Assembly: GCF_000430045.1 (NCBI RefSeq)
Contig: NZ_KE387025.1
Span: forward strand, 123,891-163,146
Source: Calidithermus chliarophilus DSM 9957
Lineage (GTDB): Bacteria; Deinococcota; Deinococci; Deinococcales; Thermaceae
Direction of reading: 5' to 3'
Length of the DNA: 39,256 bases
Part shown: in pieces, positions 7,156 to 15,646 of the stretch
How the letters are laid out: every line of letters starts with the position of its first letter
Position numbering within the stretch: position 1 is the stretch's first letter
Made by a program: the position numbers and the translations under genes
The notes under the pieces: model-generated
Told to the model about the DNA's origin: nothing
The model's database searches: none
Seen by the model: the letters and a program-made list of their open reading frames with translations, nothing else

Positions 7156-10100
7156 TCCCAGCCAACATGAGGGCTTAATTGCCCACTGCAACCCCCTGCC
7201 GATGGCGGTCAGCAATCGCCTGACCCTGTTTCAATCCTCAGTGGGCTTAATTGCCCACTGCAACCCGCCGGGGGGGCCTTTTTCGGCTGGCCGCCCTTCG
7301 TTTCAATCCTCAGTGGGCTTAATTGCCCACTGCAACGACGTAGCCGCGATTTTTACCCAACGTCTTCAAGGTGTTTCAATCCTCAGTGGGCTTAATTGCC
7401 CACTGCAACCGGCCGGAGCCGGTGGTGTGGCGAACCTGCATGTTTCAATCCTCAGTGGGCTTAATTGCCCACTGCAACATGTTGGCGAGTCTCTGGCCGA
7501 TGGGCTGGAGTTTCAATCCTCAGTGGGCTTAATTGCCCACTGCAACATATTTTCCCCCCTGTGGCCTCAGCCACGGGATCAGTTTCAATCCTCAGTGGGC
7601 TTAATTGCCCACTGCAACAGGAGGCTATGGCGATCTCCTCCCCTGGCACCCCCGTTTCAATCCTCAGTGGGCTTAATTGCCCACTGCAACCCCGCGACCA
7701 CGCTCCGCCGCGAGCCCTCGGCGCGGTTTCAATCCTCAGTGGGCTTAATTGCCCACTGCAACGGGGTCGGTGGCGAGGGCCGAACCGGGGAGGGTGTTTC
7801 AATCCTCAGTGGGCTTAATTGCCCACTGCAACACAAGCGCCGCGTGGCCTACCCCCTGGCCCGCTGGTTTCAATCCTCAGTGGGCTTAATTGCCCACTGC
7901 AACCAAGCAGATCATACCCAACAATCCCATTTTGGGTTTCAATCCTCAGTGGGCTTAATTGCCCACTGCAACGCCGGGGCTTGAGCACGGCCATCAGCTC
8001 GGCGGCGTTTCAATCCTCAGTGGGCTTAATTGCCCACTGCAACCCTGATGCTGACATGCATGCTGATATGGCCAAAGTTTCAATCCTCAGTGGGCTTAAT
8101 TGCCCACTGCAACGACCGAAACCGAGGCCGAGTTCGAGTTCATGACCCTGGTTTCAATCCTCAGTGGGCTTAATTGCCCACTGCAACTGACCTGGACCGC
8201 GTAGGTGCCGGCGTCGACGAAGTTTCAATCCTCAGTGGGCTTAATTGCCCACTGCAACCCGCCGAGGCGCCGGTGCTGCTGCCCGCGCACCTGTTTCAAT
8301 CCTCAGTGGGCTTAATTGCCCACTGCAACCTGGTGGCCCCCACCGACACCGGGGCGGCCGCGCTGTTTCAATCCTCAGTGGGCTTAATTGCCCACTGCAA
8401 CCCCGCTCGGTCGCCATCGCCGCCGAGCGCATGTTTCAATCCTCAGTGGGCTTAATTGCCCACTGCAACCGGGGTTGGGGAAGAGCGCCTGCAGCCACTC
8501 GTCGTAGTTTCAATCCTCAGTGGGCTTAATTGCCCACTGCAACGAAGAAGGCCAAGGCCCTCGAGGGCGAGCTGGAGTTTCAATCCTCAGTGGGCTTAAT
8601 TGCCCACTGCAACCCTCCATCCAGGCCAAGGGGTCGGCGTCGGCATGGTTTCAATCCTCAGTGGGCTTAATTGCCCACTGCAACCACGACCAGGGTGAGT
8701 TTTGGTGGCGGGGCGTGATGTTTCAATCCTCAGTGGGCTTAATTGCCCACTGCAACGGTGATGTTGCCGTTAATCGAGAGTACCGCGCGGTAGGTTTCAA
8801 TCCTCAGTGGGCTTAATTGCCCACTGCAACGCTCACGGCTCGGGCAGCTCCTTGGGGTTCCAAAGTTTCAATCCTCAGTGGGCTTAATTGCCCACTGCAA
8901 CCTTCGGGCATGGCCTCGAGCGTCTCGATGAGTTTGGTTTCAATCCTCAGTGGGCTTAATTGCCCACTGCAACGTGCAACGACCGAACTCCGTACCGTGG
9001 GGCACACGGGTTTCAATCCTCAGTGGGCTTAATTGCCCACTGCAACTTAGCTTTCACCTCCTCAAGTAATCGGCGTTCGAACAAGTTTCAATCCTCAGTG
9101 GGCTTAATTGCCCACTGCAACCAGGAGGGTCTCGAGGGTGCGGATGCGGCGCTGCTGGTTTCAATCCTCAGTGGGCTTAATTGCCCACTGCAACCAGCAA
9201 GTTCGAACCTGGTCTCATCCCACCCATAATCAGTTTCAATCCTCAGTGGGCTTAATTGCCCACTGCAACCCAGCAGGATGTTCCGATAAACATGAACGTT
9301 AGGCGGTTTCAATCCTCAGTGGGCTTAATTGCCCACTGCAACGGTAAGCCCCCCACTTGGTCACCCCCTTCTATGAGTTTCAATCCTCAGTGGGCTTAAT
9401 TGCCCACTGCAACTGTCCGTTCTGATACGGAGGATGCAATACCCCACGTTTCAATCCTCAGTGGGCTTAATTGCCCACTGCAACTCAGCTCTCCTACCTC
9501 AGGAAGGCTGCTTTAGAAGGGTTTCAATCCTCAGTGGGCTTAATTGCCCACTGCAACGGGGCTGCCGGACGAACCAGAAAACCCCGATGAGGTTTCAATC
9601 CTCAGTGGGCTTAATTGCCCACTGCAACCCATTGCTCTCCTCCTCGCCGCTGCCCTCCGATCGCGTTTCAATCCTCAGTGGGCTTAATTGCCCACTGCAA
9701 CGGGGGTTCTCGGGGTGAGCTGGTGGCTCCTGGGGTTTCAATCCTCAGTGGGCTTAATTGCCCACTGCAACTTGTAGCCACGGGCCAGCATTTCTTTCAG
9801 GAAGTCGTTTCAATCCTCAGTGGGCTTAATTGCCCACTGCAACAAACCACGACCTGCCCGAACACGACACTCCAGATGTTTCAATCCTCAGTGGGCTTAA
9901 TTGCCCACTGCAACGGTCCGTAAGCGGGGCGACGCGGGCTCCCTCTCCGGGTTTCAATCCTCAGTGGGCTTAATTGCCCACTGCAACGCGCCTCCACGGC
10001 GTCGCCGAGCTGTACCTGCTCGTTTCAATCCTCAGTGGGCTTAATTGCCCACTGCAACGCGCTCCTGGGTGGCCTGGGGCGTGGCGTCCTCGTTTCAATC

Positions 10101-12211
10101 CTCAGTGGGCTTAATTGCCCACTGCAACGGCCGGAAAGGGCTGAAGCCGAATTGCTCAAGGCCGTGTTTCAATCCTCAGTGGGCTTAATTGCCCACTGCA
10201 ACAGCCTGATGAGCCAGGGCAAAGGAGTGGTGATCATGTTTCAATCCTCAGTGGGCTTAATTGCCCACTGCAACCTCCAGCGCTAGCGCCAACAAAACCA
10301 TACGGAAGTTTCAATCCTCAGTGGGCTTAATTGCCCACTGCAACAACCCTCTCTAGTAGGGCTAGCCCTCATCGGCTAGCCCTAGTTTCAATCCTCAGTG
10401 GGCTTAATTGCCCACTGCAACCATCGCTGAGGCTGAGCGGGCGGGATACTCACCGGTTTCAATCCTCAGTGGGCTTAATTGCCCACTGCAACCTACTACG
10501 AGGGCATCCCCGCAGCCACCGTGGCGTTTCAATCCTCAGTGGGCTTAATTGCCCACTGCAACCGGGCGGCTCCGACCCCGGCTACATCGCCCACGTCGAG
10601 TTTCAATCCTCAGTGGGCTTAATTGCCCACTGCAACACCGTGACGGATAAGCTCAGGGGTTGCCGCATTAAGTTTCAATCCTCAGTGGGCTTAATTGCCC
10701 ACTGCAACCGCTGGCTCGAGGCGGTGAACCCCGCCGGCCTGCAGTTTCAATCCTCAGTGGGCTTAATTGCCCACTGCAACCTGGGCGGGGGTCTTGATCG
10801 AGTTCATGGGGCCTCCTAGTTTCAATCCTCAGTGGGCTTAATTGCCCACTGCAACGCACGTCCTCTACATGGCGTACCAGCGAGACAACGTTTCAATCCT
10901 CAGTGGGCTTAATTGCCCACTGCAACGCGGGGGGAGACCTTGTGCCCGGCGGTGGCGAAGTCGTTTCAATCCTCAGTGGGCTTAATTGCCCACTGCAACG
11001 CCGGACGGGGCGCTCACCCTCGCGGGGCAGTTTCAATCCTCAGTGGGCTTAATTGCCCACTGCAACCTGCGCGGCCCGACCGACTGGACATGAAGGAGCG
11101 TGTTTCAATCCTCAGTGGGCTTAATTGCCCACTGCAACCCACCTCTACTGCTACTTCTTCCGCTTGGGGGCGGTTTCAATCCTCAGTGGGCTTAATTGCC
11201 CACTGCAACTCCACCTCTACTGCTACTTCTTCCGCTTGGGGGCGGTTTCAATCCTCAGTGGGCTTAATTGCCCACTGCAACCTGGCGAGGATGGGGGCGG
11301 GGTCCACCGGCTCGTTTCAATCCTCAGTGGGCTTAATTGCCCACTGCAACGTGGAGCCGCTGGTCAAGCGCCTCAGCGAGCGGGCCGAGTTTCAATCCTC
11401 AGTGGGCTTAATTGCCCACTGCAACACGGTCCCTGAACCACGGCTGCCCTGCTGGTAGCGGTTTCAATCCTCAGTGGGCTTAATTGCCCACTGCAACGCC
11501 CCTGGACCCGCGAGCCCCTCGCCGAGGCCTCCAGTTTCAATCCTCAGTGGGCTTAATTGCCCACTGCAACCTCGCGGTAGGCCTCCCGCCACTCCCACTC
11601 GGCGTTTCAATCCTCAGTGGGCTTAATTGCCCACTGCAACTACCGCACTCGAGGTTGACGGAGACTATTGGCATAGGTTTCAATCCTCAGTGGGCTTAAT
11701 TGCCCACTGCAACCTCGCCCGGGCGGGCTGGACGGGCTGGGCATCGCGTTTCAATCCTCAGTGGGCTTAATTGCCCACTGCAACGGTCCGCTCGAGCACT
11801 ACCGGCCTGTCCCGGCGTCCGTTTCAATCCTCAGTGGGCTTAATTGCCCACTGCAACTGTAGCGTGGGCGGGGCACGCGCGCCAGGTGGCTCAGTTTCAA
11901 TCCTCAGTGGGCTTAATTGCCCACTGCAACGTGGATCCACCAGGCGCACCAGTGGGCCTCCGAGTTTCAATCCTCAGTGGGCTTAATTGCCCACTGCAAC
12001 GATTGCTCCTGGGCGGATCCAGGGCTGAGGGCTGTTTCAATCCTCAGTGGGCTTAATTGCCCACTGCAACACATCACTGCCCCTACTGGAGTGCAGGATC
12101 CTAAGTTTCAATCCTCAGTGGGCTTAATTGCCCACTGCAACTTCGAGATCGAGGACTGACATCCTCCCCGGACTGTTTCAATCCTCAGTGGGCTTAATTG
12201 CCCACTGCAAC
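7156..12211 (-). CRISPR. CRISPR array 1: 70 intact repeats plus one degenerate terminal repeat, 70 spacers
   Basis: I located 70 identical-looking 37-bp repeats, the first at 7228-7264 and the last at 12175-12211, plus a degenerate one at 7156-7192. Spacers are 31-40 bp. In crRNA orientation (minus strand) the repeat begins GTTGCAGTGGGC and ends GAGGATTGAAAC. It folds into a perfect 8-bp hairpin (CAGTGGGC/GCCCACTG, loop AATTAA), leaving the 11-nt handle AGGATTGAAAC expected after Cas5c cleavage in type I-C. The degenerate copy has lost its handle end but keeps the 5' 22 bp, so 7156 is the trailer end and the leader is at 12212 next to cas2. Spacers at 11139-11172 and 11210-11244 are nearly identical; the spacer at 10345-10384 carries a perfect 11-bp inverted repeat. 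Confidence 0.98.
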
Positions 12212-12391
12212 GGCCTCAAAAACCCATACGTGCAGGACTGCATTTATTGCCAGTACCGCGCGAACCTGGGAGCCAAGGCCACCTCCGCGGTGTGAGGTGG
12301 TTCCCAGTATAGCCAAGTTTTCAAAGTACCCAAGCCACAAAATGGCTTTGCGCGAACCCCCCGGGTTTTCGCACCTACTAGGGGTTCGCGC
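12212..12391 (-). promoter_or_regulatory. Leader of CRISPR array 1 with three conserved 9-bp motifs
   Basis: The leader reads towards the array on the minus strand. It has the 9-mer GGTTCGCGC (minus strand) at 12266-12258 and 12358-12350, and the inverted copy GCGCGAACC (minus strand) at 12391-12383. The distance from the array edge to the first motif is 46 bp and to the second 138 bp; both distances are identical in the leader of array 2. The outermost copy overlaps the last base of the cas2 gene. The conserved motifs are likely contacts for adaptation proteins (Cas1-Cas2-Cas4 or an architectural protein) or a regulator. A short frame that looks codon-like (12212-12297, plus strand) is probably accidental. 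Confidence 0.75.
12306..12333 (-). promoter_or_regulatory. Predicted pre-crRNA promoter of array 1
   Basis: On the minus strand TTGGGT (12333-12328) and TATACT (12311-12306) are separated by 16 bp, giving a start about 90 nt upstream of the first repeat. Confidence 0.5.
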
Positions 12392-12690
12392 TAAAGGACT
12401 AGGGGGTCATCGAAGTCCTGATACCGGTCTTGCCCGTGGGTCCTCAAGCATTTTTCCCGCCCGCCTGGGAGGGTGTAGATGCGGAGGCTGTCCTTGTCGG
12501 GCTCGATCACCTTGAGCAGCTTGGCCTCGAGCTCCTCGAGCTGAGCCCGGGTGACGCGGCACTCGAAAACCGACATCTGGACGCGCTGGCCGTAGTTCTT
12601 GCAGACCTTAGCCACCCGGGCCAGCCGCGCTTTGCCCTCCTCCGAGACGGTGTTGACGTCGTAGGTGACCAGGATGTCGAGCCGTTCCAT
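12391..12690 (-). CDS. cas2: CRISPR-associated endoribonuclease/adaptation protein Cas2
   Basis: The 99-aa protein starts MERLDILVTYDVNT, the ferredoxin-like first strand with the conserved aspartate of Cas2, and continues with YGQRVQMSVFECRV, the second typical strand. It ends in DFDDPLVL. Length is normal for the family. Together with Cas1 it forms the integrase that inserts new spacers at the leader-repeat junction. ATG 12690 lies 10 nt after the cas1 stop with TAGGAG upstream; the reading frame extends further upstream but those codons overlap cas1 and lack family similarity. It is the last gene of the cas operon, and its stop codon touches the outer motif of the array 1 leader, so operon readthrough into the array is possible. 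Confidence 0.97.
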   Translation of the reverse strand: MERLDILVTYDVNTVSEEGKARLARVAKVCKNYGQRVQMSVFECRVTRAQLEELEAKLLKVIEPDKDSLRIYTLPGGREKCLRTHGQDRYQDFDDPLVL

Positions 12691-12700
12691 CGGTACACTC

Positions 12701-13714
12701 CTACTTGCCCACGAAGGGCACGTACTCTGGCAGGTCACCCCGCAGGTAGCGGGCGAGCAGACGGGCTTGGATGTGGGGCAACAGGCCGATGGGCACGGGC
12801 TCCTTGAAGAGCGGGTGCTGTACCGTCTCCTGGCGGCGCTTCTGGAAGGCGACGATCACCTCCTTGCGGCCGTCCTCCGACAGGAGCACCGCCCCGCCGG
12901 GGCGCTCTTCGAAGTGCCTCGAGGTCAGTTGCTTGCGGTTGAGGAGGGCCAGGACCAGGCGGTCACCCCACCAGGCGCGGAACTCCTCGAGGAGGTCCAG
13001 GGCGAGCGCGTTCCGGCCCGGACGCAGGGCGTGCAGGAAACCTACCTGCGGGTCGAGGCCCACCCCCTCCAAAGCGGCGGTGCACTGGGTGGCTAGAAGG
13101 GCATACACGAACCCCAGCAACGCGTTCACCGGGTCGCGGGGAGGACGCTTGTTACGGCCGTTGAAGGAAAACTCTCCTCCGATTAGCAATTCACCGAACG
13201 CCGCGAAATAGGCGGAAGCCGCGTTACCCTCCAGGCCGCGGACTTCGTCGAGGGTTTGTGCGTAGGGGAGCCAGCGTAAGGAGGTTTCGTGCTCCGCCAG
13301 GGCCGAGGCCAAGGCTTCGGTCTCCCCCCGTTCGCGCATCGCCCGTTGAAGCAGCGCCCGGGTATTCCTGAGCTTGCCCTCCACGAAGCGCTGGGCAAGG
13401 TATACGGCCTTGGCGTCTAGCGCCTGGTGCTGGGCCCGCCGCAGGAGCACGTTCCCCGAGACCGGGCCGGCCAAGCGCCCCTGAAAGCGCCCGTTCTCGC
13501 CGTACCAGGCCACCTCGCGGCCGTCCTGGGCGCAGCGGTGGAGCAAAAAGGGCGAGACGAGCACGTTGCCGAAAAGGCACAGGCCGTCGAGGTGGTGCAG
13601 CGGGATCTGGCGCTTGAGGCTGCCCTCCACCTCGACGCGTACCGTATCGCCCTGGAGGCGCAGGTAGGCCCCCTGGGCCTGGACGTAAAGGGTGTTGAGC
13701 AACTGGGTGTTCAC
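12701..13714 (-). CDS. cas1: CRISPR adaptation integrase Cas1 (type I-C)
   Basis: The 337-aa protein starts at a GTG that overlaps the cas4 stop by GTGA, preceded by GGGGGAG. The N-terminal beta domain begins NTQLLNTLYVQAQGAYLRL. The catalytic helical domain has the Cas1 signature AALEGVGLDPQVGFLH (metal-binding Glu and His) followed by LALDLLEEFRAWW with the acidic third ligand region. Cas1 is the transposase-like integrase of spacer acquisition and acts with Cas2; in I-C, Cas4 joins to trim prespacers at the PAM. Length is standard. The open frame continues upstream of the GTG, but that part is a shadow of cas4. Confidence 0.97.
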   Translation of the reverse strand: MNTQLLNTLYVQAQGAYLRLQGDTVRVEVEGSLKRQIPLHHLDGLCLFGNVLVSPFLLHRCAQDGREVAWYGENGRFQGRLAGPVSGNVLLRRAQHQALDAKAVYLAQRFVEGKLRNTRALLQRAMRERGETEALASALAEHETSLRWLPYAQTLDEVRGLEGNAASAYFAAFGELLIGGEFSFNGRNKRPPRDPVNALLGFVYALLATQCTAALEGVGLDPQVGFLHALRPGRNALALDLLEEFRAWWGDRLVLALLNRKQLTSRHFEERPGGAVLLSEDGRKEVIVAFQKRRQETVQHPLFKEPVPIGLLPHIQARLLARYLRGDLPEYVPFVGK

Positions 13715-14340
13715 GGCTCCCCCGAGCCGGGCGGTGACGGCAGGTGTGCGGCCATCGCGGAGCCGACGTAGGGCATGCAGGTGTCGATCAGCGAGCAGTT
13801 GGGGCAGCGGGCGTCGGCGACCGGGGGCGGGAGTTGGTCCTGCTCGAGCAGCCGCCGCACCTCCGCGACTATCCGCTCCACCTCGGCCCGCAGCTCTGGA
13901 GTGAAGGCCACCTCGAGCCTGCGCCGGGAGGCTTTGTAGAACAGCGCTCCCGCCGGCACTCGCACGCCGAACATTTCTTCCAGGCACATCCCCTGGGCGC
14001 ACAACTGCACCTGATCGGCCCGCTTGGCCCAGCGTGAGCCCACCTTGTGCTCGACCGGGTAGGGCAGGCCGTCGGCGAACTCCACCACGTCGGACCGCCC
14101 GGCGATGCCCAGCCGGTCCGACCAGAGCGGCAGGGCATACTCGACCCGCACGCCCTCGCGCACCAAGCCTTCGGGGACATCCACGCCCTCGTGGGCCCGC
14201 CGCCCCCGCAGGGTGTAGAGGTTTTCGTCCCAGACTTGCTCGAGGTGGATCAGGGCGCACTGGCGGGGGCAGTAGACGTAGTGCTGCAGGGCAGAAATGG
14301 GGATGGGGTCATCCCCCATTCCCCGCAGCTCAGGGCTCAT
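13711..14340 (-). CDS. cas4: Cas4 prespacer-processing exonuclease (Fe-S, RecB-like)
   Basis: The 209-aa protein has the four-cysteine Fe-S set expected for Cas4 (C24 in YCPRQC, then C179, C182 and C188 in RCPNCSLIDTC). The RecB-type nuclease core includes H50, D84 in GRSDVVEF, E97 and K99 in VEHKVG and a QVQLCAQ helix. It removes the PAM-side overhang from prespacers and fixes spacer orientation with Cas1-Cas2. It starts at ATG 14340, overlapping the cas7 stop (ATGA), and ends overlapping the cas1 start (GTGA), so synthesis is coupled. The C-terminal tail is short and proline-rich. Confidence 0.96.
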   Translation of the reverse strand: MSPELRGMGDDPIPISALQHYVYCPRQCALIHLEQVWDENLYTLRGRRAHEGVDVPEGLVREGVRVEYALPLWSDRLGIAGRSDVVEFADGLPYPVEHKVGSRWAKRADQVQLCAQGMCLEEMFGVRVPAGALFYKASRRRLEVAFTPELRAEVERIVAEVRRLLEQDQLPPPVADARCPNCSLIDTCMPYVGSAMAAHLPSPPGSGEP

Positions 14341-15221
14341 ACCAGTTGGGTGAGCGTCACCCCTTCGGGCAGGTTTTCCCGGTCCACCTGCACGGTATAG
14401 TCCGAGAATTGCCGGGCCACCCCCACAGGTTCAACCTTGATGCGGTCGATGAGCTTGTGTGCGGCCACGTTCCCCAGCGGGCTGCTGTGGGAGAAGACGT
14501 AGAGCCCCCGGCATGCGGTGTAGCCGCGGCTCGCCGAGCGGTCGAGGTCCCACATCTGCTCGAGGGCCGTCCAGAGCACCGCCAGGTCCTCGGAGCTGAA
14601 CCCGGTGTCCTGGGCGAAGCTCGGCACGAAGAAGCCTTTGGTGATGTAAAGCCCGTAGGGGATGTAGGCTTTGCGCCCGATGGTCCCGCTACGGGCGGTC
14701 TCCTCGCCCTCGTCATCGGCCACGCTTCCCTTCTCCTCCGCCCTCGTCAGGGCCACACGGGTGATAGCGGCATCCATCGGGAGGATGCGATCGACCGAGC
14801 GGGCGAAGGTGAGCTGAACGGGGCCCCGCACCTGTCCGCAGTTGACCTCCGTGCTCATCACCGCGCCGAAGGCCCGGATGTCGAAGAAGTTGTCGCACAT
14901 CCACCTGCGCGCTTCGGGGTCGGCAGCCTCACCCTTCCCTCGGGGCTTCTTCCCCAGGGCCGTGTAGGCGCGCAAGTGGTGGTTGTTCAGGATCGCCCCC
15001 TGCTGGACATAAATCTTGTAGCGCTCTTCCTTACCCTTGTAGGCATCGACGAAGTTGCGGATCTTACGCTTGAGGGCCACGTCGGTCACGATGCCCAGGC
15101 CGGTTTCGGGGTCTACGCGGGGGAGGTTACCGGCGTCGGGGTCGCCGTTGGGGTTGCCGTTGGTGACGTCGAACAGGAGCACGAAGTCGTGACGGACTGC
15201 GGGGTTGAGGTGGGGGTTCAC
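14337..15221 (-). CDS. cas7: Cas7c (Csd2), Cascade backbone subunit
   Basis: The 294-aa protein starts at GTG 15221 with AGGAGG six nt upstream and a GTGA overlap with the cas8c stop. Its N-terminus contains FDVTNGNPNGDPDAGNLPR, the classic Csd2 signature, followed by DVALKRKIRNFV. Also typical are FFDIRAFGAVMST and QVRGPVQLTFARS. Cas7c forms the helical filament that holds the crRNA spacer. Length and order (cas5-cas8-cas7-cas4-cas1-cas2) are canonical for subtype I-C. Confidence 0.97.
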   Translation of the reverse strand: MNPHLNPAVRHDFVLLFDVTNGNPNGDPDAGNLPRVDPETGLGIVTDVALKRKIRNFVDAYKGKEERYKIYVQQGAILNNHHLRAYTALGKKPRGKGEAADPEARRWMCDNFFDIRAFGAVMSTEVNCGQVRGPVQLTFARSVDRILPMDAAITRVALTRAEEKGSVADDEGEETARSGTIGRKAYIPYGLYITKGFFVPSFAQDTGFSSEDLAVLWTALEQMWDLDRSASRGYTACRGLYVFSHSSPLGNVAAHKLIDRIKVEPVGVARQFSDYTVQVDRENLPEGVTLTQLV

Positions 15222-15646
15222 TGGACTCCTCCTTCGGCCTGCTTGGCCTGTTGTGCGGCTTTGGCTTCGGCGATGGCTTCGAACTTTTCGGCTTTCTGGT
15301 GGTAGTAACCGAGACTGAACAGCGCCTGGTTCTCCAGGTCGAGGGTGGCGGGGATGCTCTTCAGGTGCAGCGAGATCTCAGCGATGCGCCGCTCGAAGAG
15401 GCCGTGTAGCCCCTTCTTGCTGGGGTCTTTGCGGAGCTTGCTGAGGTGGGCCTGTGCCCCGTTCATCAGGGCGCGGTAGGGCATCACCGGGGTGCTGCTC
15501 AAGGAGCCGTAAAACCGGTCGGTGACGGTGGTGTTGACCTTGCCGAGGGCGGCGTACTGAAGGTCTTCCAGCAGGGCCATGAGCCGCCCCAGGTGGTAGC
15601 CCGGGGAGTCCGGCCGGTCGGGTTCCAGACGCTTGAGTTCATTCAT
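15218..15646 (-). CDS. cas11: Internal translation product Cas11c within cas8c
   Basis: An in-frame ATG at 15646 inside cas8c is preceded by GGAGG (minus strand 15661-15657; 10 nt to the ATG) and would give a 142-aa protein beginning MNELKRLEPDRPDSP and ending in the helical, Ala-rich C-terminus of Cas8c. In type I-C and several other type I systems the small subunit Cas11 is known to be made from an internal start in the cas8 gene. Position and size fit that. The internal ribosome binding site is visible; expression is inferred. Confidence 0.65.
   Translation of the reverse strand: MNELKRLEPDRPDSPGYHLGRLMALLEDLQYAALGKVNTTVTDRFYGSLSSTPVMPYRALMNGAQAHLSKLRKDPSKKGLHGLFERRIAEISLHLKSIPATLDLENQALFSLGYYHQKAEKFEAIAEAKAAQQAKQAEGGVQ

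Noticed and set aside
7139-12159. Many ORFs of 60-180 codons running through array 1 (repeating QSSVGLIAHCN or VSILSGLNCPLQ)
   Set aside because: They are translations of the CRISPR repeat, which has few stops; no conserved protein, and they break with every spacer length change.
12212-12297. Codon-like plus-strand frame in leader 1 (NPYVQDCIYCQYRANLG ... stop)
   Set aside because: It looks protein-like but lies wholly inside the leader, whose motif spacing is shared with leader 2; no start codon except inside the repeat.
12701-14260. A 519-codon reading of cas1
   Set aside because: The first 182 codons overlap cas4 in another frame and have no Cas1 similarity; the GTG at 13714 fits the family.
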